A DNA stretch of 64,000 bases from Arabidopsis thaliana (taxonomy: Eukaryota; Streptophyta; Magnoliopsida; Brassicales; Brassicaceae): assembly GCF_000001735.4 (NCBI RefSeq), contig NC_003071.7, positions 16,467,443-16,531,442 of the forward strand, written 5' to 3'. The position numbers and the translations under genes are program-made. This document shows, one piece after another, positions 10,807 through 23,915 of this stretch. The notes below the pieces were generated by a model that was not told the DNA's origin, ran no database searches, and saw only the letters and a list, made by a program, of their open reading frames with translations. The stretch's first letter is position 1, and each line of letters opens with the position of its first letter.

Positions 10807-13800
10807 TTAGATCAGTTGATGTCGCCGTAGATTCTTGCCAAAATGTGGTTGCATTAAACGGACATACAATCCGTTTTTACCCGCTAAACAATCATGCGTA
10901 CCTTCCTCTACTATTTTGCCTCCATTGAGAACCACAATGTTATCCACATGTCTCATCATCGCTACTCTATGCGCTATCAGAATTGTTGTTTTGTTCCCCA
11001 TTATCAATGTATCAAGAGCTTCCTGCACAACACGGCTCGACTCGGATTCGATAGATGAACTCGCTTCGTCAATCAACAGTATTGGAGCATTCTTCAGCAC
11101 TACCCGAGCTATAGCGATTCTCTGTTTTTGTCCTTGGGTAAGCTCAACACCTCTCATCCCGATATGTGTGTCGTATCCGTGAGGTAAGCTGCTGATGAAA
11201 TGGTGGGCATTTGCAATCCTTGCTGCTTCCTTCATCTCAGCTTCACTTGCATTGTGCCTTGCGTATATAATGTTTTCTCTGATCGTTGTGGAAAAGATTA
11301 TGGGTTCCTGTTGAATCAGACCCATATGGCTTCTTAACCATCTCAAATTATATGACTTCAAGTCTCGCCCATCTAATAAGACCTGACCAGCAACTGGGTC
11401 GTAGTATCTCTCGATCAACGATATTATTGTGCTCTTTCCAGAACCAGAAACACCAACCACAGCTACTGTTTGTCCGCCATTGACTTTGAGACTGAAGTTG
11501 CTTAGTACTAACACTTCCGGGCGGGTTGGGTAGCAGAAGTCGATGTTTTTCAGTTCAATGCTTCCATACACGTTAGGCGGACTAAGAGCCGAGGTATCAT
11601 CAGGTTCGATTGTAGGAACTCGATCTATTATTTCAAAAACTGAAGCGAGAGATCTACGGCGCTTGAGAATGTAAGGTGCTAATCCGAATGGCTCCACAAG
11701 AGCAAATGTAGCAAAGGAGAAGACCATGTACTCGGTTAGAGCTGTAGACAATTTCATATATCTGCGGTCTACTGATAACGCGGTGTACCACAGGAGGAGC
11801 GCATTACAGGCGAAGAGAAGAAACTGTGAGAAGCCAAACGCAAAGCCAATAGCCATCCCATGGAAAAAGCTCTGCCTGAGTATCCGTTGGAGTTGCAGTC
11901 TGTAGAGTTCCATCACCTTGTTGCCGGCACAGAACGCGACAACAGTATATATGTTTCTGACAGCATCCTCGAGTACTAAGGACGCCTTTCGATGCATCTC
12001 CTGGATGCCCTTTGAGAATCCAGCAAGCCAAAGTTTCTGGAAATTTTATAATGTTGTTAGAATTGCAGAACAGGCGAATACTTCCAAGCTAAGTGCATGA
12101 GGATAGGATGACCAAAATGAGGTATAAAGTCAAATTCACATCTTAAATCGCTACTTGAACTGGAAACCTTTTGCATAAATTAGACGCACATTTTGACTGA
12201 GGGAAGCATGTGACTACTAAACCGGAATCGGGAACAAAAAAAAAAACATAAGAAAATAATTTCAAGCGGTCTTCTTGAGGCTTTGTTGGGGAAGATTGAA
12301 GGAACAAAACAAACCTGGGCAATGGCAGAAAGAGTAAGTACTGGCAAAGTCGCTAATGCAACAAGGGCCAAACGCCAACCGAGCAGCAGCCCAATAAGAA
12401 TGGCAACGATAACAGCAAAACTATCCTGAATAAATATGGAAAGCCTGTTGCTGAAGGCAGCTCGGACAAAAGTGGCATCATTTGCTAGGCGCATGGATAA
12501 TGTATCTGGACTGTTCTCTTCTTCGTCATACCATCCAACTTCATTACGCAGCATTGCTATCACATCAGATAAAGTCAATAAGTTAAGTGAAAGTAGTAAA
12601 CATGTAGTGAAGTGAGTTAACAGTGAGTTAACAATGAAGAAAAATATGGCAGTACCTGAGAACATCATTCGCCGCACTCTCTCAGTCATTTTCTCCCCCA
12701 TAATACCAAAGTAGAAGTGCTGTAAGAAATTGGCAACAACTGTCACTATTCCCATGCAGGCAATGATCAAACACCACTTGTCAACCTCTTCACGCAGGTG
12801 GCTTCCCTTGCTCGTATAGTATGTCGTCACTACTAATGCAATAACATAAGCTAGAAGAGGATTGAAAGAACCAAAGATTGCAGCACCAATACTCCCTAAT
12901 ACAGCGTATAGCCACTCTGGAAAACTAAGCTGTGCCAACCTCCAAAATGAAGGTGGCTCCTTGTGTTGACCGTCCTTGGCCACCTTAACACTTGCTGAAG
13001 TGTCATCTGAGTGACCAAGAGGGCGGCTAAAAGTCTGTGAATGAGAGCGCTCATTTTGGGGATCTGATATCAAAAGGGGTGATATAGGGGACTCCGGATC
13101 TGAACCATTTGATTTCTGACGTTGTGGACACTGAATGTCAATTTTTGGTAATTCTGGTAACCGCATCTCGAAACTATCTTGTCTTTTGATGGTGGGTTCC
13201 TTCTCACCAACATCCAACGACGAGCCATTTTCTCCCAGTTTCTCTGGTGCAGGGCTATGATCATTGGGCGATTCTTCACTATTAAAGCACAATTCCTGGG
13301 AGCGGAAAACATTATGACCTCTCTGAAGAGATGGAGACTTAGCCATTTTGGGCGATGATGGTTCTTGGAAGCCACGACCAGCTGAAGAATCCCTCTCAGC
13401 CTGAAACGCAGCAGAATCGTTGTAGTTCCTAACTGGCATCCTGCAAGGCAACACGAGTTCCATAAACAAGTAGAATCATCAAAGTCCACCCTTCCATAGA
13501 TCATTAAATCAAAAGCAGCCAAACAAAATTCTCAACCACATGGACTTTACTACACAACAGACTTTACAAGTTGTTAGATATGTATATGGTCTTGGCTGGA
13601 AAATCATACCGTCTGGGTAGCTTTGTTGCTTCTTCACACTTCAGAAGCTCAGCATACAAATTACCAAGGTTGATTAGTTCATCATGCGTACCCATTTCAA
13701 GTAGCTGGCCCTCCTCCATTACAGCAATATAGTCAGCATTTCTTATCAGACTTAGTCGTCGGGCTATTATTATGGTAGACCTTCCTAACATTAGAAGATC

Positions 13801-16800
13801 AAGGGCTTCTTGGACAACTCTTTCAGCTTCAAAGTCTAGTCCTCCAGTGACCTCGTCAAGCAAAAGAATTGTTGGATCTAAGAGTACGGCTCTAGCAATC
13901 GATAGCTTTATTTTCTGCTCCTCTGTCAACGTTAAACCAGTCTTTCCAACCTAGAGGACAAACAAGTCATTTTCAACTTCTAAAAATGAGAATAGCAACA
14001 AAAACACAATTCATAACTACAAACTTTTCAGTGGATAGTTACCTGAGTTTCATATCCTTTTTCAAGTGAGCTGATAAATGTGTGTGCATGTGCTTTTTTA
14101 GCTGCTTCCTCTATCTGATCCAGAGTAGCATCTCGGCCGTATGCAATATTCTCTCTTATGCTCAGACTAAGCAAAGCAGGCTCCTGTGTCACCAGGCCTA
14201 TTTGGCTTCTCAGCCACTCTAATTTTAGATTTTTAATATTTTCTCCATCAAGTAGAACTTCTCCTGTATAAGAGAAAACCACAGATCTAATCAGTTACTA
14301 ATAGTATCCTTCGCAGGTGAGTATCCAAAGGGGATTATTCAGAAAAACTGATACATCTTAAATTACACATCATAGTACCTAGTGTAGGATCATAAAACCG
14401 TTCCATTAGAGGAATGATACTGCTTTTTCCAGAACCATTTCTACCAACAAGTGCAACAGCTTTTTTAGCCGGCACAGTAAGGTAAAATCCACTCAAGATT
14501 GGAATTTCAGGTCGTGACAAATAGCTGAAATATACATTCCGAAACTCAATATTTCCTTGGACAGCAGACAAAATAATTCCCTCTTGATTAGTCCCAGAGG
14601 ATGAACGACTTATCATCTCAAAAAGCCTATACGCCGCAATTCTTCCTTGATCAAATGAATAAAAGTTTGTAGCCGCTTGATTTAAACCCCTGCACAGCAC
14701 AATATGAATTCAATTAGCAAACAGACACTGGAGAAAAAAAACAAAAAAGAAGAAGATAAGAGAGTAAAGTAGAATCGGAAGCTTACAGCCCACTTAAAAT
14801 AACAGCAAAAAGGGCTGTTATGATCTCTCCACCATTTGCTCTATGATGAATAACAAAGAACCGACCAATCCAAAGTTGCATAGCACATGAACATATAGCA
14901 AGCCCATAAGTAAATCCAAGTCCAAGTCCTTGCACAAGACTAATCAATATACCATATCTCAGAGTTGCTTGGAGAGAAGTTGCATAAGAGTATTTTGCAA
15001 GAGTTTCATTTGTAAAGGCATACAAAGTCCTAACATAAGAGACTGCCTGCACATATAGAATAAAACCTTTTGAGCGTTAGAAAATATATTCAGATGCGAT
15101 CTGACACTATAAACAAACCAGAATGAAGAACTCAAAAAATGGACCAGTAGGGGATGCGTTTCAGAAGAACTTGAACTCATAAGACTGACGTGGGCATGTA
15201 ATTGCCATGCATCCAAGTCGATGCAATATCCAAGTTATGGATGCTAAGATTAATTATACATGAATCCTATTATAACAAAACCGAAGCCATGACTTGGGCA
15301 ATATGTTGAGATGAATTTTAATTCACGATTGCAGTCGCATTAAACCAAGATAAGTAACCTAAACAGTCCGACCTGCCTATTACAATCTAACCCTCATAGA
15401 TTCTGCCTAAAATTTTCTGAACTTAAACAAGTTTTGATTCAAATAAGAGTACTGTAAAAGATATCAAATTTTGCACAGCAAAAATTAACTTTGATGTTCA
15501 CAAGTCAAAGAAGTCTCTCTGTTATAACTCTACTGCTTAAACATCATTGTCATTGTCGGAAACATGTCATTTAATGCTTGCAACAGAATTCGTCAATCAA
15601 ATTGCGCGAATTTCTAATACCTGTTCAGCAATGCTGGCTGCTTCAGCATATGCATCTTGAATATTCTCAGCAAGTCTGTGGAGAAATATATTTGATATGC
15701 CTCCAGCAGCAACAATGAAAGGACCGGTGGCTAACGTAATGAGGGCAATTTCCCAGCAGTTGACAAAACCAATAATAAGACCACTGATAAATGTCGCCAT
15801 GTTATGAATGTAATTCCCAACCTGTAAAGTCCAAGATCAAAAAGATTAAGGAAATCCATGAAGATGTATCATTCTTTGCAAAAATAAAGATATTCAATAG
15901 GAAACTTGAAACCAAATTCAAAAGTGAAACATACTTTTTCACTTAGAGCCGACTGAATAAGTAGAACATCACTCAGTACTTGGCTTACTATATCCCCGTT
16001 ATTCCCATATGTATCAAAGAAACTCATATCCTGATTTAGTAGCACTTGGACGTACTTTGACCTGATCACAGCAGTCTGCCTCTCTCCAGTCAGTATCCAG
16101 CAAGACACCTCTATAAAAAAGGACAACTAATTATGGTGACGGATAATAGCATCATTGCATTAGAGGAAAGAAGGACACAACTAGATTATAATATATGTAA
16201 GGATTTTAGCAAAGGTGAACTTACCAATCCAACCAGATATGAAAACACCTCCAGCGATATATACAATGGTCAGCGAAAGCTGCACAAAGGGACTCAATAA
16301 TTTAGACGAGCACATTATTTCAGGATTGTTGCCACTGTTTCAAGATTCCAGATAAACAGGTTTGCAAACAGATAAGACCTCGAATAAAAAAATGGACATT
16401 CAGAAGACCATACATAGAAATCCCTAGAGGTGAGAAATACGAAAGCATAGACTTAGAAGATAGGTTGTCTTCCTCTGAGCATGCATTTGAGTAAAAGAAC
16501 ACGTTTGATGATTCAAAGTAGGCTTCCCAGCTAAGTCAAGAACAGCTAGCTTCCAGGTTAATATGCCATCTTAGAAGCAAAAACTACATGAAAACTGGTA
16601 TACTTAACTAGTCCTCCAAACAAAAGCACATAGGAATCATGAAACAGAAAACCTACTAACAAACCAACAAAGATATAGAGCAAAACAATCAAAGGATTTC
16701 ACACTCTCATGTTAACTTCTTGAACTAATACATTTATGACCAAAGAGTGCCACAAAGTTTGTCGAGATAACAGACTTAACCTTAATGTGGCAACCCGCTA

Positions 16801-17385
16801 AAATTACAATCCAGCTCGGAAGGAGAAACAAAGTTCCAAAATTTCATCACTAAATTATATACTAAACTGAATCAATAGCTCCAACACCTAATAAATTATC
16901 CAAATTCCATATCCCCTGAAGCTCACTCAGCTAGGAAATTAGAAATTTTGAAAAGCCACAGAAGCGTATTCAAGCTGACCTACCTCGAGGAGACGATTGA
17001 ACTGATCATCACTTATCAGATGATCCGAATCAGTGGGAAATGCAAGAACCTGAACAATTTTGGCGAAGTAGTGCAAGTAAACAATAAGCGCAGTACCATG
17101 AGCAGCAGCAGCAACGGATCCAAAAACCATAAGAACCCAATCAAAGCGATCAGCACAAGCAAATAGCTGAGAGAAAGGAACAGCAGCAGGAGGAGGCTCC
17201 ATCTCCTCCGGCTCCTCCATTTCCTCCTCATCATCCGCTTGCGCCGCTGTTCCTGTACCACCGTGCTCAGCACCAGGATCAAGGTAAGGAGATGGAGACT
17301 CAGGAGGCTCGGAAACTTCAGAAACAGGAGTTAACGGTTGTATATGCGGCGGAGACCAACCAAACAAACCTCTCGAAATCATCAT
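10807..17385 (-). CDS. ABCB6: Full-size ABC transporter, subfamily B (ABCB6/PGP6)
   Basis: Plasma-membrane P-glycoprotein-type exporter; with ABCB20 it is linked to auxin transport. Eleven exons (17385-16984, 16279-16225, 16110-15935, 15821-15621, 15046-14787, 14689-14379, 14263-14043, 13950-13610, 13440-12656, 12556-12315, 12036-10807) give 1407 residues in TMD-NBD-TMD-NBD order. The N-terminus is acidic and proline-rich; a long serine-rich linker (about 660-800) joins the halves. NBD1 has Walker A GRNGSGKSS (about 446), signature LTEEQ (550-554), Walker B ending LLLDE (E575) and R606 where the H-loop histidine is expected. NBD2 has GVSGSGKST (1193-1201), LTQGQ (1297-1301), E1322 and H1354. 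Both signatures depart from LSGGQ. The linker is rich in SP and RxxS sites, suggesting control by phosphorylation. Confidence 0.97.
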
Positions 17386-19708
17386 AGCTACGACGGGGGG
17401 GAATTATATCACCTCCGTCTCGTGAATTAAGAAACCCTAGCTTTAGAGAATTCTTCGGATTTTGAAATTTTCACCGGATCTGTTAAAAAGCTTAGGAAGA
17501 AAAGTCTTGGAATCGGCGAAGAAATCGTTTCCGGTGAGATACTTTTTTTTTTTTTTTTTTCCTTTTTGTTAGTTTTGATTTTATTTTGTTTTGTTTTGTT
17601 TTTAATTTTTGGGTTTTCGTGAATTATGAAGAAAATGGGTCAAAGAGTCTAAAAAAGTGAAAGACAGACAAGTCTTTGTGTATTTCTGTGTCATCTTACA
17701 TAAAATTAAATTTTCTTAACACATAGTTTTAATTATTGAATGTGATATTTCATAATAATTAAAAATCAAAAAGTAACGGTCAACTACGGCGACGAGTTTT
17801 AAGTTTTGTTTTTTTGTTTCAGATATTCTTCGTTTATGTCTATTTATGCAACGATTATATTATGAGACTTGACTAAATGATATAAGTTGGGTCTAGACAC
17901 CACTAGACCGGACCAGATTATTGCACTGCAACATTTATTAACGTCTTTGCGTCATTACTTTATATACAGAAGGTAGTTGTCGACAAATATTGAACTGTTT
18001 CGGAATCTTTTGGTAACCAATTTTGCTGTATTATTGAAACCTTGTATGATTCGTGCTCTAACCAACCCATGACAATGATGATCACGAGAGTTTCGTTTGA
18101 TGAAATACTTTTATGTAGTAATTAGTCAAAGTTAAAGATTAATCACCATTAGTTATAAGATTGTAAGAAACTTGAGAAATGTGCGAGGTTGGTTAGTGTG
18201 CCGTGGAGAATGCAACAACAGCTGTCTTTGTTTCTTTCTATTTTCACTGTCAAAGAAAGAAGAAAGGTGCGGGTGATAGAAGAGAAGAGTGTTACCACAT
18301 GTGAGATTAGCTTATATACCTAGTGGGGGCAGGTATGATTGAGGCAGCATGGAGCTTCTTTTTCTGCCAGTGCATTTGATCTGTTCCCTTTTTGCTCATT
18401 CTTACACTTTTTTTCTCTCTTTAGCAAAACTGCTCATATGATATAATTTGTTTGGAACTTGACCTTTATAGTTGGGATTATACGTTTTCAAAACAGTTTT
18501 ACTGTTGACAGATTCAATGAGATAGCTTCTATTTTTCTTTAAATTGGGCCACAACGGGACAGTAGCCCAATTGACTTCATTGCTATAGAAGAGATTCGAT
18601 TTTGAGTGAGGTTGTACTAGTTCTTGGTGGACTTATGAATGTCACTATAAAATGTGGTCACTTCTTAGATAGTCTGTTTAAAAAAACGACTGAGATCTTG
18701 TCATTTTAGTCTAGTAAAATTGTTTGTATAATAATATAGAAGTCCATAGATCGATATTTCTAAACTAAATTTGTACTATATGTTGTACCATGCAATAGTG
18801 TGAGTAATGAGTATTCTTGTGCTATATATCATTTTTCAGCATGTTTTATTACACGTGGAACTTGAATAAGTCTTTGTTAGGGTGTCCATTTGAAAGTTTT
18901 GTACCACAAGGCCTGTCTGAGCCATTTGGGGTTGGTGTAAAAATGTCCAGTATATTTTTGGCCACAAAATTATTGTTAATTAGAGTGATTGTTTTGTCCA
19001 CGTTATGTGTCTTCACATCATCCGTTGGATGATATATAACATTTTGTTTCTAAACGTAATTGATTTACTTTAAAAAAAGAACTCAGAGCATTTCGAACTA
19101 ATTAAGTTGTACTAAGTTTAAGAAAGTAATTCCTTAGCAATATTTTCCGAGGCAATTGTATTTTAACCAAGTCCAACGAGCAAACTTGATGATGTAATCA
19201 AAATGGTTTAGTTGGTTTAGCGTTAATTAATCGATTTAAAATGACCTTTTGATGAATTGATGCACGCTTTTCTTTCGTTGACAGCTGAAGTTTCCACACA
19301 TGCATGCTTTTGTTGAACAGGTCAAAAAAAGAGAAGAAGACACGTACATGGTTTAAAAACGATACTTCACCTAAGCCAAATATTTGGGCATTATAGGTTT
19401 AAGTTGCAACTTGCAAGTGTGTACGAGAATTTGGATCCCTTATATATATACACATACTTGCGAAAATCAACTTGATGTTGTTTTAAGTAATTTATCATAG
19501 TAAGTACATTACAATAATACATACTGGTGAAAAATCTTTAATCTGTAAACTTGACGTAGCCAAATTTAAGTTCCGTTTACACGAGGATTTCTTGTATAGC
19601 AAGAAATGGAATATATCCACGCGTTAAAATGACAGCAGGTTAATTAAAGCATGTTCATACGTGTATCTTTAGACATAACTCTTTTGTCGTTTCCATTCCA
19701 AGCCGAAG
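17386..19708. other. Intergenic interval upstream of ABCB6
   Basis: About 2.3 kb of AT-rich DNA containing the ABCB6 leader and promoter (near 17386-17700, with a long T run at 17546-17562) and, at its right end, the 3' side of the F-box gene. A 71-codon open frame at 18817-19032 has no recognisable family. No repeat family recognised. Confidence 0.5.
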
Positions 19709-21022
19709 TCAAGAAATTGAAGACAGTACAAGCAGAGGCTGATCGATACTGACTATCTCTTGTAGAGCAAATATCAGTTGATTCTTATCTTCTTCACTCT
19801 TGAATCCTTCCAATTTGACCACTTCTAGATCCCTTAGTACTACTCTTGCATGGTCAGCATTAACACTAACTTCTTCGTTTGAACTATAAGTATTTGAATC
19901 GATCTTACAAAATAAATAAAGGTATTAGCACGACGCAAGAACTAACAAAGTAACAAGGTTTTAGGTGTGTAACACTTACAGTAATGAAGAGGCGCTCTAT
20001 TGATGGACAAAGTTTGAGAAAAGAGATCAAAGAATTAATTTGTTCTTGGTTCATCGAGTTATCGATCCACCGCAATTCTTGTAACTTGTAGAATTGGAAT
20101 GATCTCCAAGATGATGATATGGACGGTTTGATTACTTCCTATTAACAAAGATAGTAACATATAACTTTCGAATTATCTTAGAACAAAAGAATTTAGAGAC
20201 TAACTTTGTTACCTCGAACATCCATCTGCATAGTGTAAGAGATTGAGAATTCTTGATGGTCAGCGAGAGAGGACCGATGTCTAACGCGTTGTTGTAATAG
20301 CTTGGGCCTTGTGTTACATCGAAAACCGCCTTGGTCAAGTTGAAATGTTCATGAATCTTGATCAAAGGTAGAGATCCTTGGTAATGAAAAGTTTTAAGCT
20401 TAAATGATATGATCTCGAGGTATCTCAGCTTCGGGCATCCCGAGATGGACAAGTGAAGAAGCTTAGTTGGTGAATCAATAGTGAGAGAAGTCAATCTCTT
20501 ACAACGACAAATCTTGAGGCTGTCAAGTAAAGAAAATTCCAAAACCATTGAGGAAACAACCTCATGGGTTAAGGAATTAACGGAGTCTAAACAAAGCGTC
20601 TTCACCAAGAAACCGCTTGAGTCCACACGTCTTGGGATCTGATCGTCGATCTCAAGACGCCAGCAAAAGCTCTCTTCTTTCTTAGAACCACCGGAGAAGA
20701 AGAAGCTCATATGCATGACGTTATGAGGTGCGAGAATAGTGGACACGAAGGTTGACTTGTCAACGTGTAACTCCAGCTTCCGAGTGTTTTTAGAAGGATC
20801 ATGCTCATCGAAGTTGTTGATGAAGCGAGAGACAGCATGAGATATGTCTTCGATGGAGCCGTTGTGGCTGTGAGCGACGAGTATGGCTTGGTTCCAAACG
20901 GACCTAAACCGTGTGGAGACCAAAGGGGTTAGTCTTGCGGATTCGAAAGGGAGGAAGCTGATGATGTAGAGTAGAAGCTCTAGCGGTAGGCACGAGAGGA
21001 TATCTGGTTTGTGTTCCTCCAT
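19709..21022 (-). CDS. F-box protein with leucine-rich/FBD-like C-terminal part
   Basis: Probable substrate receptor of an SCF ubiquitin ligase. Exons 21022-20213, 20138-19980 and 19903-19709 give 387 residues. The N-terminal F-box is plain: [37 protein letters not shown] (residues about 8-44, quoted in parts: [15 protein letters not shown] and [12 protein letters not shown]). Degenerate leucine-rich repeats follow, for example [20 protein letters not shown] and PKLRYLEII. The C-terminal exons ([30 protein letters not shown]) resemble the distal part of plant F-box/RNI proteins. This is one member of a very large, fast-changing plant family and no specific target can be named. Intact. From memory At2g39490. 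Confidence 0.88.
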
Positions 21023-21648
21023 GGTTATTTCACTGTGAGGTATTGCTTTGAATTTGCTATGGAGAGGTTTTAAAGAAATGTACGTTTAGGTACGTACGGA
21101 TTTGGATTTTCATAAAACTGGATTCTCGGCGTCGATCATGTTACTTTTGTTGTTAAACACACTTCTTGATATATATAATATTGTATATCTTTTTGTTAGG
21201 TATTGTATAAAAGCTAATACGTACATACATCCTATGATGACACTGAAAAGGAAAAAAAAGTCCTATGATGATAATATATGATGTCTTCATTCGTATTTCA
21301 ACATCTTTCCGGATTTTGGAGGAATCCAAATGTTCATACGGAATATTCAAAGTTGGTTTTGAAGTCAGATTGTCATGGATATATAAACGCAGAGACCAGA
21401 TATTATGACTTTTTGTGATATGTGATCGGTCCATTTTGTTTGGATTCATAGATTGGAATCATAGACTGGTCCAGTTTCAATTTTTCGTTAGCGTTTTACA
21501 AAATATTATTGGGCTTTGATTGGGCTTGGGCCAGTTTGGTAACGAACTTTGTTAACCAAGTTTGGATGTAAACAGAAAAAACAAAATCCGAATCAAAATT
21601 CTCAAATAGCCGATTTTGAGCAAATTCGATGCTTAACGAAAGGGTTTA
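21023..21648. promoter_or_regulatory. Divergent promoter region with three tandem site II elements
   Basis: The interval separates the F-box gene (minus) from the small membrane-protein gene (plus). TGGGCT at 21510-21515 and 21521-21526 and TGGGCC at 21527-21532 stand close together, about 120-140 bases before the plus-strand ATG. Such clustered site II elements are typical of plant ribosomal and mitochondrial genes. The 98-codon open frame at 21153-21449 (minus) has no family resemblance. Confidence 0.6.
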
Positions 21649-21932
21649 ATGGCGACGAGATTCGATGTGAAGACGATCGTCAAGGACAAGAGATTCTGGA
21701 TTGCTTCCTTCATCATCGTCTGGGCTGCTGGTCTTCAGGTCAATTTTTGCATTTCCAATGAATTTGTTGATTCTAGGGTTTTCTTACATTGAAATTTTCG
21801 AAGCTCATAAATCTTTGATTTTGAACTAATTTCTGTAATTAATTCGTGTTCCAGGGTCACATGATGTGGCTGCAGAAGCAAGAATCTTTCAAGCAGAAAT
21901 TTGGAACAATCGATGAAGACGACCACAAGTGA
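21649..21932 (+). CDS. Very small single-pass membrane protein, unknown function
   Basis: Two exons, 21649-21738 and 21855-21932, encode 55 residues. The sequence begins MATRFDVKTIVKDKRF, continues with one hydrophobic segment (WIASFIIVWAAGLQ, about residues 17-30) and ends with a charged tail (MMWLQKQESFKQKFG, then IDEDDHK). The intron falls in phase 0 just after the membrane segment, and both splice sites are consensus. I do not recognise a named family. Size, topology and the site II elements upstream would suit a small subunit or assembly factor of a mitochondrial membrane complex, but that is inference. From memory this is At2g39500, annotated as unknown. Confidence 0.8.
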
Positions 21933-23915
21933 TTCATGACTTTATTACGTCTCTGAAACTGCTTTCTTTTTTTGTATTTGTGAGTCTTGAGGAAGAGTTA
22001 GATTTGTATGAAATTTAATCATACAGACTCTGGCTTACTATCTCCAATGGTTAATTTGCCAAATGCTAGTAGTTTTTGATTGCTAGAGATGTCTCTGTAT
22101 TTTGAGATTTTATAGTATTTCAGCTTGAGCTTTGTTTAGTGGACTAGTTCGAGATGCTTTATAGTGATACTTCCTCTCAGTTAGCAGCAAACCAACCATC
22201 TTTCTCCCGAAACATTTCCTGTGAGGTTGAACAACAAATTTCAGAAAAGGGCTTGTGGTGAGTCAAAGGTTAAGTTTTGGTGTTGTTTCAGAAGATTTAC
22301 TTCAGTGAAGCTTGTAGTGTAGAGATTGTTGAATCAACTATAACTGAGAGGCAGTGTACTGAAGAATGAAGCATGATAGAGTTATGAATGTAGTCTCTGT
22401 AGTTTTGTGACTCGTAGTTGTAGGATTATGTACTAGTCAAATTTGAGAAATCAAGAACTAGAGCCTGTTTTATACTAAGAGTTATGGATAGTGGAACTAG
22501 ATATAGGCCTAGTGTTGTTGCTTAGAAGAAGTGAGGATCTTGGATTGAGAATTTTGGATGTTTTCTTTGGGATTTGTTTCACTGTTGTCAAATTTTTGAA
22601 GCTTTGAAGCATTATCTTGTTGCTTCTTAAATCAACCATCGACTGTATCAGAAAAGCACCAAAATTTAAATTGAAACATAGCGTAATTTTCTTACAATCA
22701 AACGCCGCACTATAGTTTTGAATGGAAACATATTACAGATAAAAGGGAAAATATTTTATTCTATTATTCTTCTAACTTTCTCAAAGTTTACAGTATATTA
22801 AGAAAAGTTTATAGATATGGACTTGAGACAAGTCCTCCAAATTCATTCTCTATGGACAAAGAAAACGTCAGCAGATGTGCATATTATTCTTTGTTTTTTC
22901 TTTGTCAACTATATAGAAATTATTCGAAATTAAAATTTTTAAGCATATATTATCTGCAAACAGATGTGGATCTCATTGTCCATATCATTTATTTTACTTT
23001 TCTCATATTTTATAGATAGCAGTAACTAGTAAGTATTAAAGAGCTAAAAGTAGTCATAGTAGTAAATGTAATTATGTATTTTCTCACATAATTCATTTCA
23101 GAAAAAAATATATCATACAAAATATCTATTTGTTTACTTTTATTATTATGTAGGGATTCAAATTATCAGTATTTCATTCGTTCATTTTTGATTCATTCTT
23201 CTATTGTTCGCTCGACCTAAAGCTTTTTCTTTCTACTTTACCGACGTCAAGTAGGATGGTGAATTGGTGATCCGATAGGATTTTGAAATGACTAACGTAG
23301 AATATTCGAACAAAACAGCACCATACACTCAATGCTCTTTCAGTATGAAGCTTTCTGTAACTAAAGTACAAAAGCTGTCACATCAAGTACAAAACTATCT
23401 CACAACGTGATGCTTTCTTATATAATGAGATGCTTTCTTATGTGGCGACCAGAAACCGCAACATGCAGAATCTCTAAAACACGTCCCAATTCATAAAAAG
23501 TTTTGATTTGATCCATTATGCTCCACTACCCACTACCGCATTACATCATACTCGTGCTCTAAAAGCATTATTTTCCAATAACTTTTTGTAGATTACGTAT
23601 ACAAAGAAAGAAACATGATTATTTTTGTTGCAGATTTATTGGCCAGCTGTTGGAAATATACGTAGGAAACCCACAAGTGGTTGAAGAGGTGTTATAAATT
23701 AAGAACTCAAAACACTATATAATTTTAAGTAAAGGTACTTTTAGTAGTGCAAAACATTTCATATATTGTAGCCGGATACAAAATTTAACAAAGCCAAAAT
23801 TAGCATTACAATAACACTCTACCAATAAGCAACGATCGATCCGGTGTTTAGAAATCGGACACTCATTGTTTTCTCTTATTATATTTTAATAATCGCCGTT
23901 AGTCTTTTCTTTATT
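21933..23915. other. Convergent interval between the small membrane-protein gene and UMAMIT14
   Basis: About 2 kb. The left 100-200 bases are presumably the 3' untranslated region of the preceding gene. Between 22.0 and 22.7 kb the DNA is less AT-rich than its surroundings but has no open frame over 60 codons. From 22.7 kb on it is strongly AT-rich. A short repeat, GATGCTTTCTTAT, occurs twice near 23410-23440. Nothing else recognised. Confidence 0.5.

Noticed and set aside
18817-19032. 71-codon open frame on plus
   Set aside because: No family resemblance and no splice or promoter context; lies in AT-rich spacer.
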